Source: Streptomyces sp. NBC_01260 (lineage in GTDB: Bacteria > Actinomycetota > Actinomycetes > Streptomycetales > Streptomycetaceae). Taken from it: 64,000 nucleotides of DNA. Positions within the stretch are counted from its first letter, which is position 1, and each line of letters opens with the position of its first letter. The stretch covers positions 5,270,001 through 5,334,000 of the forward strand of contig NZ_CP108464.1 of NCBI RefSeq assembly GCF_036226405.1, read 5' to 3'. Below, piece by piece: positions 55,675 to 64,000 of this stretch. A program made the translations under genes and the position numbers. Under the pieces are notes generated by a model. It was given only the letters and a program-made list of their open reading frames with translations. It made no database searches and was not told where the DNA came from.

Positions 55675-58074
55675 GTGATCATTAAGAGACGGGCGCTTCG
55701 CACCGGGGCGGTTGTCGTGGCCATGGCCGCGACCGCCGCCACCGCATCCGCCTTCGCCACCGCTCAGGCTGATGACAAGGCGTCAGGCACCGCTGCCTCC
55801 GCCGTCGACCGCCGGGACCCGGGGTCGGCCGAGGGCAACGCGCACAACCTGGAAGGCCCGTTCAGCAAGCAGCAGGACGCTCAGCGTCAGGCCGCTATGG
55901 AACAGGTCATATCCGGCGACAAGAAGGTGTCCAAGCGCGGCGGCTCCAATGTCGTCAAGCTCGACGACAAGAAGTACGTCGAGCTCGGCCGCGAGAAGAC
56001 GGACAAGATCTTCACCATCCTGGTGGAGTTCGGCGACAAGGTCGACAGCACGACCACGTACGACCCGGACGGCGAAGGCCCCAAGCCTCCCGTCCCGAAG
56101 TACGGCGGCGTACCGGGACCGGCGCACAACAAGATAGCCAAGCCGGACCCCAAGAAGGACAACAGCACCGCCTGGCAGGCCGATTACAACCAGGCCCACT
56201 TCCAGGACCTGTACTTCGGCAAGGGCGCCGGCAAGGACTCGCTCAAGACGTACTACGAGAAGACGTCCTCCGGACGCTACTCGGTGGACGGCGAGGTCTC
56301 CGACTGGGTCAAGGTCCCGTACAACGAGGCCCGCTACGGCTCGAACTACTGCGGTGCGAGCAACTGCGCCAACGCCTGGGACATGGTCAAGGACGGCGTG
56401 AACGCCTGGGCCGCGGACCAGAAGGCCAAGGGCCGTACGCCGGAGCAGATCAAGGCCGATCTCGCCAAGTACGACCAGTGGGACCGCTACGACTACGACA
56501 ACGACGGCAACTTCAACGAGCCGGACGGCTACATCGACCACTTCCAGGTCGTGCACGCCGGCGAGGACGAGTCGGCCGGCGGCGGCGTCGAGGGCACCAA
56601 CGCCATCTGGGCGCACCGCTGGTACGCCTACGGCACGGACGCCGGCGCGACCGGCCCGGCCGGCAACAAGGCCGGCGGCACCCAGATCGGTGACTCCGGC
56701 ATCTGGGTCGGCGACTACACCGCGCAGCCCGAGAACGGTGGCCTGGGCGTCTTCGCCCACGAGTACGGCCACGACCTCGGTCTGCCGGACCTCTACGACA
56801 CCACCAACACCGCTGAGAACTCGGTCGGTTTCTGGTCCCTGATGTCGGCGGGCTCCTGGCTCGGCACCGGTAAGAACAGCATCGGTGACCTGCCCGGTGA
56901 CATGACCGCCTGGGACAAGCTCCAGCTGGGCTGGCTCAACTACGCCGAGGCCAAGGCCGCGACGAAGTCCACCCACAAGCTGGGCGTGTCCGAGTACAAC
57001 ACCAAGGACAAGCAGGCGCTCGTCGTCACGCTGCCCGACAAGGAAGTCACCACCGCCGTCACGGCGCCCGCCGAGGGCGGCAAGCAGTGGTGGAGCGACA
57101 TGGGTGACAACCTCAACAACACCCTGTCCCGCCCGGTCGACCTCACCGGTAAGTCCAAGGCCTCCCTCGACCTCGCCGGCTGGTGGGACATCGAGAAGGA
57201 CTACGACTACCTCTACACCGAGGTCTCCGACAACGGCGGCACCAGCTGGACCGCGCTCGACGGCACCGCCGACGGCAAGGCGATCCCGCGCGACGCCAGT
57301 GACAAGCCGGCCCTGACCGACGTCTCCGGCAAGTACCAGAAGCTCTCGTACTCGCTCGACGCCTACGCGGGCAAGAAGATCGACATCCGCTTCCGCTACG
57401 CCACCGACGGCGGCGCGGGCGGTATCGGCTTCGCGGCCGACACCATCGCGGTCAACGCCGACGGTGCCGCGCTCTTCACGGACAACGCCGAGGGCGACGA
57501 CAACGGCTGGACCGCCAAGGGCTTCTCGCGGGTCGGCAAGTCGTTCACCAAGGACTACCCGCAGTACTACCTCGCGGAGAACCGCCAGTACGTCAGCTAC
57601 GACCAGACCCTCAAGGTCGGCCCGTACAACTTCGGCTTCTCCAACACCCGTCCGGACTGGGTCGAGCACTACCCGTACCAGAACGGTCTGCTCGTCTGGC
57701 TCTGGGACACCTCCCAGAAGGACAACAACGTCTCGGTCCACCCGGGCCAGGGCCTGATCCTGCCGGTCGACGCGCACGCCAAGCCGCTGAAGTGGGCGGA
57801 CGGCACGGTCATCCGCAACAAGATCCAGCCCTTCGACGCTCCGTTCAGCTGGTACCCCACCGACGGCTTCACGCTCCACAACGGTGACGTGGCCACGAAG
57901 ATCAAGCCGCAGCTCGGCGTGCCGGTCTTCGATGACCACAAGGGAACCTACTGGTACAAGGAGAACAAGACCGGAAGCGTGCAGGTCGCTGACACCAACA
58001 CCAGGATCTCGATCATCAGCGAGCCGCTCAGCGGCTCCACGATGACCGTCCAGGTTGGCGCCTCGCACAAGTAA
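55675..58074 (+). CDS. Secreted M6 metalloprotease, immune inhibitor A family
   Basis: 799 residues. Signal peptide (RRALRTGAVVVAMAATAATA), a pro-region, and the zinc-binding HExxH as HEYGHDLGLPDLYD with His362, Glu363 and His366. The peptidase domain starts near ILVEFGDKVD (residue 118). After the peptidase domain come beta-sandwich regions (LDLAGWWDIEKDYDYLYTEV, IDIRFRYATDGGAGGIGFAA), like MAM-type or immunoglobulin-like modules of InhA. It degrades extracellular proteins. GTG 55675 has GGGAGG eight or nine bases upstream. A terminator follows. Confidence 0.93.
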   Translation: MIIKRRALRTGAVVVAMAATAATASAFATAQADDKASGTAASAVDRRDPGSAEGNAHNLEGPFSKQQDAQRQAAMEQVISGDKKVSKRGGSNVVKLDDKKYVELGREKTDKIFTILVEFGDKVDSTTTYDPDGEGPKPPVPKYGGVPGPAHNKIAKPDPKKDNSTAWQADYNQAHFQDLYFGKGAGKDSLKTYYEKTSSGRYSVDGEVSDWVKVPYNEARYGSNYCGASNCANAWDMVKDGVNAWAADQKAKGRTPEQIKADLAKYDQWDRYDYDNDGNFNEPDGYIDHFQVVHAGEDESAGGGVEGTNAIWAHRWYAYGTDAGATGPAGNKAGGTQIGDSGIWVGDYTAQPENGGLGVFAHEYGHDLGLPDLYDTTNTAENSVGFWSLMSAGSWLGTGKNSIGDLPGDMTAWDKLQLGWLNYAEAKAATKSTHKLGVSEYNTKDKQALVVTLPDKEVTTAVTAPAEGGKQWWSDMGDNLNNTLSRPVDLTGKSKASLDLAGWWDIEKDYDYLYTEVSDNGGTSWTALDGTADGKAIPRDASDKPALTDVSGKYQKLSYSLDAYAGKKIDIRFRYATDGGAGGIGFAADTIAVNADGAALFTDNAEGDDNGWTAKGFSRVGKSFTKDYPQYYLAENRQYVSYDQTLKVGPYNFGFSNTRPDWVEHYPYQNGLLVWLWDTSQKDNNVSVHPGQGLILPVDAHAKPLKWADGTVIRNKIQPFDAPFSWYPTDGFTLHNGDVATKIKPQLGVPVFDDHKGTYWYKENKTGSVQVADTNTRISIISEPLSGSTMTVQVGASHK

Positions 58075-58100
58075 GCCGGTATCACCGCAGGTCAGAACAT

Positions 58101-58145
58101 GATCGGCCGTCGCCCTCTAGCGGGCGGCGGCCGATCGTGTTTAGG
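58101..58145 (+). terminator. M6 protease terminator
   Basis: GATCGGCCGTCGCCC pairs with 58122-58136 (one G-T wobble), then GTGTTT. Confidence 0.85.
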
Positions 58146-58198
58146 TGCCTCTTGTTCCGTTTCTTATTGACACGACGTCTCACGGGGGAGCGCGGAGT

Positions 58199-58531
58199 AT
58201 GGCAGGCGGAGGATTCAGCAAGTTGCCGAACGGCAGTGTGGTCGTCGCGATCACGCTGCCGAGTCCGGCGCAGGGCGTGGGACCGGACACCCCGGTCCGC
58301 GTCCTGGTGCACGCGGCCAACCGGGCCCGCGCACTGACCCGGCTGCGCAATCTGGGGCTGCGGGCCGTCTATCTCCGCGGCAACGCCGAGCCGCCCACCC
58401 CGGACGAGATCACCGCCGTCCTGCACCATCCGGACGGCGTGCTCTGGCGCGCGAGACCCGAGCGGGCCCAGGAGCTCTGGCACCCGATCCGGGCGCTCCT
58501 GAGGCCCGCCCTGCCGGCCCGGCGGAGCTGA
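58199..58531 (+). CDS. Conserved hypothetical actinobacterial protein
   Basis: 110 residues, MAGGGFSKLPNGSVVVAITL at the start, no membrane segment. The middle (RVLVHAANRARALTRLRNLG, LRAVYLRGNAEPPTPDEITA) looks like an alpha/beta fold. I do not recognise a domain. ATG 58199 has GGGGGAG eight bases upstream. It converges on pncA with only 13 bases between stops. Confidence 0.75.
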   Translation: MAGGGFSKLPNGSVVVAITLPSPAQGVGPDTPVRVLVHAANRARALTRLRNLGLRAVYLRGNAEPPTPDEITAVLHHPDGVLWRARPERAQELWHPIRALLRPALPARRS

Positions 58532-58544
58532 CCCGGCCCTCCGG

Positions 58545-59129
58545 CTACACCACGGGCTTGCCGGCGAGCACCACGCCCGCCTCCCGGAGCTCCGTCAGCG
58601 CCCGGTCCGTGGTCGCCTCGGAGACGCCCGCGGTCAGATCGAGCAGTACGTGCGTGGCGAAGCCCTCACGGACCGCGTCCAGCGCGGTGGCCCGGACGCA
58701 GTGGTCGGTGGCGATGCCGACCACGTCGACCGCGGTCACCCCGCGGTCGCGCAGCCACTCGGCCAGCCCCACACCGTTCTCGTCCAGGCCCTCGAAGCCG
58801 CTGTACGCCGCGGCGTACGCGCCCTTGTCGAAGACGGTGTCGATCGCCCCGGAGGCGACCGCGGGCGCGAAATTGGGGTGGAAGCCCACCCCTTCCGTAC
58901 CGGCCACGCAGTGCGGCGGCCAGGAGTGCTCGAAGTCCGGCGCCGACGAGAAGTGGCTGCCTGGGTCGATGTGGTGATCACGGGTGGCCACCACGTGCCG
59001 GTAGCCGGGCTGGGCCTCGCCGATCAGGTCCGTGATGGCGGCGGCGACGTCGGCACCCCCCGCCACCGCGAGGCTCCCGCCCTCACAGAAGTCGTTCTGA
59101 ACGTCCACGACGATCAAGGCGCGGTGCAT
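58545..59129 (-). CDS. pncA: Nicotinamidase
   Basis: 194 residues. Isochorismatase-like fold with the catalytic triad Asp9 (VDVQNDF), Lys102 (DKGAYA) and Cys144 (TDHCVRAT). The metal site Asp/His residues are in TRDHHIDPGSHF. It hydrolyses nicotinamide to nicotinate for NAD salvage, and would also activate pyrazinamide. Downstream of pncB on the same strand with a 180-base gap, so the two are probably co-regulated. Confidence 0.94.
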   Translation of the reverse strand: MHRALIVVDVQNDFCEGGSLAVAGGADVAAAITDLIGEAQPGYRHVVATRDHHIDPGSHFSSAPDFEHSWPPHCVAGTEGVGFHPNFAPAVASGAIDTVFDKGAYAAAYSGFEGLDENGVGLAEWLRDRGVTAVDVVGIATDHCVRATALDAVREGFATHVLLDLTAGVSEATTDRALTELREAGVVLAGKPVV

Positions 59130-59310
59130 GGCGGGTGTCCTTCGGTGGGGGAGGGAACAGCGGAACGGCGGTTACGGGGGTGACAACGAGCCTAGAGACT
59201 CGAACCGGCCTTAGGGAGAGGCCTGCGCATTCGGGACGGCCGGGAAATTTCGAGCCCGTCCGGAGATCGGGGGCAAAACGGCCGCGGACCGCCTCCGGCC
59301 CCCGCCACCC

Positions 59311-60639
59311 TCACACGTACTCCGTGGGAATCACCGGCTCGCCCCGCGACAGCTGCATCGCGGACATCGGCAGCCCCGCCCGCGAAGCGATGTGCCGCTC
59401 CCGGGCCGCGTCCAGCGGCTCCCGCGCGACCACCTCGCCGGCCCTGACCAGCTCCGCCAGCAGCTGCCGGCCGGCCAGCTCCGGCGGCACCGGACCGGTC
59501 CCGATCACCTCCGCCTCGGCCACCCCGTCCTCGTCCAGCCGGCGCGCCGCCCACTTGCGGCCGCCGATGGAGGTCTTCGCGCCCAGCGACTTCTTCGCCA
59601 CCGGCCGCAGCGGGTCCGCCGGATCGGCGGAGACGGCCCGCGCCACCAGCTTGTAGACCATCGAGCACGTGGGCTGCCCGCTGCCGGTCACCAGCTGCGT
59701 GCCCACCCCGTACGCGTCCACCGGGGCCGCGGCCAGCGAGGCGATGGCGTACTCGTCCAGGTCCGAGGTCACCACGATCTTCGTGCCCGTCGCGCCCAGC
59801 TCGTCGAGCTGCTGGCGCACCCGGTGCGCGACCAGCAGCAGGTCACCGGAGTCGATCCGGACCGCCCCCAGCCCGGTCCCGGCGACCTCGACCGCCGTCC
59901 GGACCGCCGCCGTCACGTCGTACGTGTCGACCAGCAGCGTCGTGTCGCGCCCCAGCGAGTCGACCTGGGCCCGGAACGCGTCGCGCTCGGAGTCGTGCAG
60001 CAGGGTGAAGGCGTGGGCGCTCGTGCCGACCGTCGGGATGTTGTAGCGGAAGCCCGCGGCCAGGTCGGAGGTGGTGTCGAAACCGCCGATGTACGCGGCA
60101 CGGGCCGAGGCCACCGCCGACAGCTCATGGGTGCGCCGTGCACCCATCTCGATCAGCCCGCGCCCGCCCGCCGCCGACGACATCCGCGAGGCCGCGGCGG
60201 CGATCGCCGAGTCGTGGTTGAGGATCGACAGGATCACCGTCTCCAGCAGCACGCACTCGGCGAAGGAGCCCTCGACCCGCAGGATCGGCGAGCCGGGGAA
60301 GTACACCTCGCCCTCCGGGTAGCCCCAGATGTCCCCGCTGAAGCGGTAATCGGCCAGATAGTCGAGCGTCGGCCCGTCGACGACGTTCTGGTCGCGCAGG
60401 AAGGCGAGCATCTCGTCGTCGAAGTGGAAGTTCTCGACCGCGTCCAGAACCCGCCCGATGCCCGCGACGACGCCGTAGCGCCGCCCCTCGGGCAGCCGAC
60501 GGGTGAACGCCTCGAAAACCGAGCGCCGGCCGGCGGTGCCGGCCTTCAGCGCGGCCTGCACCATCGTGAGCTCGTACTGGTCGGTGAAGAGCGCTGTCGA
60601 GGGCACACCGACCCGTCGCCCAAGGTCCGCAGAGTTCAT
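59311..60639 (-). CDS. pncB: Nicotinate phosphoribosyltransferase
   Basis: 442 residues. Family motifs STALFTDQYELTMVQAALKA near the N-terminus, FEAFTRRLPEGRRY, and the phosphoribosyl-binding VRIDSGDLLLVAHRVRQQLD. A conserved His is in GTSAHAFTLLHDSE. It joins nicotinate with PRPP to give nicotinate mononucleotide, the product step after PncA. Start ATG 60639. The long inverted repeat just upstream (60652-60684) may be its operator. Confidence 0.94.
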   Translation of the reverse strand: MNSADLGRRVGVPSTALFTDQYELTMVQAALKAGTAGRRSVFEAFTRRLPEGRRYGVVAGIGRVLDAVENFHFDDEMLAFLRDQNVVDGPTLDYLADYRFSGDIWGYPEGEVYFPGSPILRVEGSFAECVLLETVILSILNHDSAIAAAASRMSSAAGGRGLIEMGARRTHELSAVASARAAYIGGFDTTSDLAAGFRYNIPTVGTSAHAFTLLHDSERDAFRAQVDSLGRDTTLLVDTYDVTAAVRTAVEVAGTGLGAVRIDSGDLLLVAHRVRQQLDELGATGTKIVVTSDLDEYAIASLAAAPVDAYGVGTQLVTGSGQPTCSMVYKLVARAVSADPADPLRPVAKKSLGAKTSIGGRKWAARRLDEDGVAEAEVIGTGPVPPELAGRQLLAELVRAGEVVAREPLDAARERHIASRAGLPMSAMQLSRGEPVIPTEYV

Positions 60640-60651
60640 GCCGGGGATGCT

Positions 60652-60684
60652 ACCCCTATTTCGTCAGAGTGACGAGATGGGGGT
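60652..60684. promoter_or_regulatory. 33-base inverted repeat between pncB and clpS
   Basis: TCGTCA-GAG-TGACGA forms the perfect core (60661-60675), extended outward by ACCCC(T)AT with AT(G)GGGGT with two G-T type mismatches. It starts 13 bases before the pncB ATG. Position and symmetry suggest a repressor site for NAD salvage; the regulator is unknown. Confidence 0.55.
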
Positions 60685-60750
60685 GTCGCGCCCGGCGCGG
60701 TGCCGGGGTCGTTTGTGCGATGCCCCCTCACGAGTGGCAGCATGGGGTAG

Positions 60751-61056
60751 GTGAGCGTCGCCCCCGTAGAGATCGAACGTCCCGAATCGGCCGAGGAGAA
60801 CCTCGTTGTCCCCGAGCCCGACGTCCCCTGGGTGACGCTGGTCCACAACGACCCCGTCAACCTCATGAGCTATGTGACCTATGTCTTCCAGGCCTACTTC
60901 GGCTACTCCAAGGACAAGGCCCGCAAGCTCATGCTCGACGTCCATCAGAAGGGCCGCGCCGTCGTCTCCAGCGGAAGCCGCGAAGAGATGGAACGCGACG
61001 TCCAGGCGATGCACGGCTACGGGCTGTGGGCCACACTCACCCAGGACCGCAACTAG
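60751..61056 (+). CDS. clpS: ATP-dependent Clp protease adaptor ClpS
   Basis: 101 residues. Core sequence [20 protein letters not shown], then [20 protein letters not shown] and [20 protein letters not shown]. ClpS docks on ClpA/ClpC and delivers N-degron proteins to the protease. Residues of the N-degron pocket (NDP, His in DVHQKG) are kept. GTG start at 60751. Divergent from pncB, followed after 40 bases by the DUF2017 gene, a conserved actinobacterial pairing. Confidence 0.95.
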   Translation: MSVAPVEIERPESAEENLVVPEPDVPWVTLVHNDPVNLMSYVTYVFQAYFGYSKDKARKLMLDVHQKGRAVVSSGSREEMERDVQAMHGYGLWATLTQDRN

Positions 61057-61096
61057 CACCCCACCCGCCCCGCCCGACCACCATCGGAGAGAACCC

Positions 61097-61681
61097 ATGG
61101 CCGGCCACTTCGAGGCCACCCCCGGCGGCGGCGCGGCCGTCGCGCTCGACGAGGTGGAGATCGCGATCCTGCGCTCCCTCGCCGTCCAGCTGCTGGAGCT
61201 CATCGGCCCCGGCGACGAACCCGCCGAGGGCGAGGACCCGCTCGCCGCGCTCTTCGCCGAGGGCCCCAGCGAACCGCCCACCGACCCCGCCCTGGCCCGG
61301 CTCTTCCCCGAGGCCTACGGCGACACCGACGGCGAACTGCGCGCCGCTTCCGCCGAGTTCCGCCGCTTCACCGAGAACGACCTGCGCACCCGTAAACGCG
61401 ACGACGCCCTCGTCGTCGTGCGCACCCTCGACGCGCTCGTTCCCGCCGGGGACGGCGGTGCCGTGCTCGGGCTCACCGCCGAGGAATGCCGCAGCTGGCT
61501 CGGGTCCCTCAACGACCTGCGGCTGACCATCGGCGCCCGGCTGGAGGTCTCCGACGAGGACGGCGGCGAGGAAGGCTCGCTCTACCGGCTCCCCGATACT
61601 GATCCGCGCAAACCCATGGTCATGGCCTATCTCTGGCTGGGCGCACTCCAGGAAACGCTCATCGAAACCCTGATGCCGTAA
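61097..61681 (+). CDS. DUF2017 family protein
   Basis: 194 residues. MAGHFEATPGGGAAVALDEV at the start and later RSLAVQLLELIG, LARLFPEAYGDTDGELRAAS, FTENDLRTRKRDDALVVVRT, typical of DUF2017. Always near clpS in actinobacteria, which suggests a role in regulated proteolysis, but the function is unknown. ATG 61097 has GGAGAGAA five bases upstream. Mostly helical, no membrane segment. Confidence 0.88.
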   Translation: MAGHFEATPGGGAAVALDEVEIAILRSLAVQLLELIGPGDEPAEGEDPLAALFAEGPSEPPTDPALARLFPEAYGDTDGELRAASAEFRRFTENDLRTRKRDDALVVVRTLDALVPAGDGGAVLGLTAEECRSWLGSLNDLRLTIGARLEVSDEDGGEEGSLYRLPDTDPRKPMVMAYLWLGALQETLIETLMP

Positions 61682-61998
61682 CGCGACACAGATGCCGGGC
61701 CACTCCGTGTTCGCTCAAAGGACGCTCAAATCCAAATAACGATCACGTCACCTGATCGGCCTTCTTTGCAGTGAGCTGGACACCGTTGTCCGCTTTTTCC
61801 TGTGGCGTGCGCCACATAATGTCCGGTGGATCACCGATGTGCCCGTGGTAAATCTTCACGACCACTCGGGGACGCCACCCCTGTTCCCGAGGGCGCTATC
61901 GGCCGGTAACCACCGGCGGCACTCCATCCATATCCGGGGGGATCGGGACCTGATCCGCAGCCGCAAGGCGCGGATCGGCGTGGAGAAAGGCGCACCAC
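61682..61998. other. Intergenic region before the amino acid permease
   Basis: 317 bases, AT-richer than average at 61720-61850. Hairpin GGACA-CCGT-TGTCC (61778-61791) followed by CTTTTT could end the clpS transcript. Palindrome GTGGCGTGCGCCAC (61802-61815) may be an operator for the permease. No gene seen. Confidence 0.45.
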
Positions 61999-63432
61999 AT
62001 GACATCGCCGAAGGTCGACAAGGGACAGGAAGAACCGCAGGCCGCAGCCGCGGACGGCACCTCGGCCGAGGGCTACCAGCGCGCCCTCGGGGCACGGCAG
62101 ATCCAGATGATCGCGATCGGCGGGGCCATCGGCACCGGCCTTTTCCTCGGCGCCGGCAAGGCCATCGCCAAGGCCGGCCCCAGCCTCATCCTGGCCTATG
62201 CCATCGCGGGCCTGGTGATCTTCTTCATCATGCGGGCCCTGGGTGAACTCCTCATGTACCGACCGGTGTCGGGCTCCTTCTCGGAGTACGCCCGCGAATT
62301 CATCGGGCCCTTCGCCGGCTTTGTCACCGGCTGGACGTACTGGCTGTTCTGGGTTGTCACCGGAATCACCGAAGTCACCGCAGCGGCCCAGTACATGACG
62401 TTCTGGTTCGACATTCCGCAATGGGTTTCCGCACTGATCTTCACAATCATTCTGTACGGCGTGAACCTGATCTCCGTGAAGCTCTTCGGTGAACTCGAAT
62501 TCTGGTTCTCGATGGTCAAGGTCACCGCCATCGTCGGCATGATCCTCATCTGCGCCGGAATCCTCACCCTCGGCTTCTCCGACGCCGGCGACTCCGCGTC
62601 CGTCACCCACCTCTGGGCCGACGGCGGCTTCTTCCCGCACGGCATCACGGGCACCCTGATGACCCTGCAGATCGTGATGTTCGCCTTCCTCGCCGTCGAG
62701 CTCGTCGGCGTCACCGCGGGCGAGTCCAAGGACCCGAAGAGCGTCCTGCCCAAGGCGATCAACACCGTGCCGTGGCGCATCGCCGTCTTCTACGTCGGCG
62801 CCCTCGTCATGATCCTCTCGGTGGTCCCCTGGACCGAGTTCCAGCCGGGCATCTCGCCCTTCGTCGCCGCCTTCCAGAAGATGGGCCTCGGTCTCGGCGC
62901 GGGCATCGTCAACTTCGTCGTCCTGACCGCGGCGCTCTCCTCCTGCAACTCCGGCATGTACTCCACCGGCCGAATGCTGCGCGACCTCGCGCTCAACGGA
63001 CAGGGCCCGAAGGTCTTCACCCGGCTGACCAGGAGCGGCACCCCGCTCGTCGGCACCACCGTCTCGGCCGCCCTCATGCTCGTCGGCGTCTGGATCAACT
63101 ACCAATGGCCCGGCGACGCCTTCACCTACGTCGTCTCCTTCGCCACCATCTCCGGCATGTGGGCCTGGATCATGATCCTCGTCAGCCAGATCCGCTACCG
63201 TCGGCTGGCCGACCGCGGCGTCCTTGCGCAATCCGGCTTCCGAGCCCCCGGCGCCCCGTACACCAGCATCTTCTCCCTCGCCTTCATCGGCATGGTCATC
63301 GTGATGATGGGCATCGACAAGGACGCCAGGATCTCGCTGTACTGCGCGCCGCTGTGGGCCCTGATCCTCGGCGTCTCGTACCTGGTCCTCAAGGCCCGCA
63401 ACCCCGGGAACAAGGCCTTCGCCGGCCGCTGA
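61999..63432 (+). CDS. Amino acid permease, APC family (AAT)
   Basis: 477 residues, 12 membrane segments. Signature IQMIAIGGAIGTGLFLGAGK at about residue 35 with GTGLFLG as the substrate-binding loop, and ELLMYRPVSGSFSEYAREFI. Closest in style to GABA/asparagine/proline-type permeases. It imports amino acids with protons. A disordered 28-residue N-terminus precedes the first helix. ATG 61999 has GAGAAAGG eight bases upstream. Single-gene unit; terminator downstream. Confidence 0.92.
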   Translation: MTSPKVDKGQEEPQAAAADGTSAEGYQRALGARQIQMIAIGGAIGTGLFLGAGKAIAKAGPSLILAYAIAGLVIFFIMRALGELLMYRPVSGSFSEYAREFIGPFAGFVTGWTYWLFWVVTGITEVTAAAQYMTFWFDIPQWVSALIFTIILYGVNLISVKLFGELEFWFSMVKVTAIVGMILICAGILTLGFSDAGDSASVTHLWADGGFFPHGITGTLMTLQIVMFAFLAVELVGVTAGESKDPKSVLPKAINTVPWRIAVFYVGALVMILSVVPWTEFQPGISPFVAAFQKMGLGLGAGIVNFVVLTAALSSCNSGMYSTGRMLRDLALNGQGPKVFTRLTRSGTPLVGTTVSAALMLVGVWINYQWPGDAFTYVVSFATISGMWAWIMILVSQIRYRRLADRGVLAQSGFRAPGAPYTSIFSLAFIGMVIVMMGIDKDARISLYCAPLWALILGVSYLVLKARNPGNKAFAGR

Positions 63433-63498
63433 GACCACCGGAATTTCCCCGGACGGGCAGCCGCCCCGGCAGCCGCCCCAAGGGACGCGTCCACGATG

Positions 63499-63537
63499 CG
63501 GGCCCCCGCGTACCACTCCTCGGTACGCGGGGGCCCG
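63499..63537 (+). terminator. Permease terminator
   Basis: CGGGCCCCCGCGTACC pairs perfectly with 63522-63537 around ACTCCTC. It ends 19 bases before the M67 gene start. Confidence 0.85.
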
Positions 63538-63556
63538 TCGTCCTATCCTGGGCGCC

Positions 63557-63988
63557 ATGCTGACCATCACCCAGGCGCTGTACGACCAGATCGTCGCGCA
63601 CTCCCGCGCCGACCACCCCGACGAGGCGTGCGGCGTGGTCGCCGGGCCGGCCGGAACCGGCCGCGCCGAACGCTTCATCCCCATGCTCAACGCGGCCCGC
63701 TCTCCCACGTTCTACGAATTCGACTCGGCCGACCTCCTCAAGCTCTACCGCGACATGGACGACCGCGACGAGGAACCGGTGATCGTCTACCACTCGCACA
63801 CGGCGACCGAGGCCTATCCCTCCCGCACCGACGTCACGTACGCCAACGAACCCGGCGCCCACTACGTCCTCGTATCGACCGCCGACGCCGACGGCGCTGG
63901 ACCCTTCCAGTTCCGCTCGTACCGCATCGTGGACGGCGAGATCACCGAGGAGGAGATCGAGGTCGTCGACGCCTGCAGCGCCGTCTGA
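63557..63988 (+). CDS. M67 (JAMM/Mov34) metallopeptidase, Mec-like
   Basis: 143 residues. The JAMM zinc site is complete: an upstream Glu in PDEACGVV, and HSHTATEAYPSRTD (HxH-x7-S-x2-D). In actinobacteria such proteins (Mec) cut cysteine from the carrier protein CysO in a sulfur-carrier route to cysteine, with cysO and cysM next door. The genes expected downstream are outside the window, so this role is inference. ATG 63557 follows TCCTGGGCGCC. Confidence 0.88.
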   Translation: MLTITQALYDQIVAHSRADHPDEACGVVAGPAGTGRAERFIPMLNAARSPTFYEFDSADLLKLYRDMDDRDEEPVIVYHSHTATEAYPSRTDVTYANEPGAHYVLVSTADADGAGPFQFRSYRIVDGEITEEEIEVVDACSAV

Positions 63989-64000
63989 CCCCGCCACCGG

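Overview
The window is high-GC (about 70%) actinobacterial chromosome and almost certainly comes from a Streptomyces. The evidence is the GTG/TTG starts, the ATGA/GTGA translational couplings, and an SsgA-like sporulation protein (ssgG type). Gene order also supports it: from memory, helD-like ATPase, malic enzyme, hupA, murA, an amino-sugar ABC operon with GH20, an osmolyte ABC operon, hpd, ssgG, an M6 protease, pncA/pncB, clpS and an M67 peptidase follow one another in the same order in the Streptomyces core chromosome. No tools were run, so family names come from reading motifs.

Layout. 1-2.2 kb: the 3' end of a family 2 glycosyltransferase gene coupled to an acyltransferase (probable mat-like exopolysaccharide locus). 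2.6-5.7 kb: hemD with a C-terminal winged helix, a DUF1772 protein, a GNAT acetyltransferase and a CGNR zinc-finger regulator. 5.8-9.8 kb: an ECF sigma/anti-sigma pair and a HelD-type RNA polymerase-recycling ATPase. 9.8-15 kb: a candidate terminated small RNA with a sigma-R-like promoter, ACT-malic enzyme, hupA, murA, AlgH-like and DUF3039 genes. 15-20 kb: a sugar ABC importer plus beta-N-acetylhexosaminidase behind a near-consensus DasR box. 20-25 kb: a three-subunit molybdenum hydroxylase-like operon whose large subunit lacks catalytic motifs. 25.2 kb: tRNA-Cys.

25.5-29.5 kb: MFS exporter, a Doc-type toxin-antitoxin pair and an SF2 helicase. 29.6-34.2 kb: a cluster of three secreted proteins, two of them paralogues sharing a Cys-bracketed N-terminal domain, one ending in a WxL-like domain. 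34.5-38.4 kb: IclR regulator, secreted Lon-like (S16) protein and an ArsR-small ORF-MFS operon behind a phased operator. 38.5-42.8 kb: glycine betaine/choline-type ABC operon (permease, ATPase with CBS, permease, binding protein) and a divergent Lrp/AsnC regulator facing hpd. 44.2-48.2 kb: accessory-looking stretch with TetR and MarR regulators, two oxidoreductases and an MFS gene reduced to its C-terminus. 48.2-58.5 kb: TPR protein, FAD-linked oxidase, ssgG, two RDD membrane proteins and a secreted M6 metalloprotease. 58.5-64 kb: NAD salvage pair pncB-pncA, divergent clpS-DUF2017, an amino acid permease and an M67 JAMM peptidase.

How the genes work together. GH20 enzyme and ABC importer form one amino-sugar uptake and hydrolysis unit under probable DasR control. 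The sigma/anti-sigma genes are translationally coupled. The betaine-type operon is a chain of overlapping genes. The least understood parts are the secreted WxL-like cluster, the inactive-looking molybdenum hydroxylase, and the small-RNA candidate between helD and malic enzyme.
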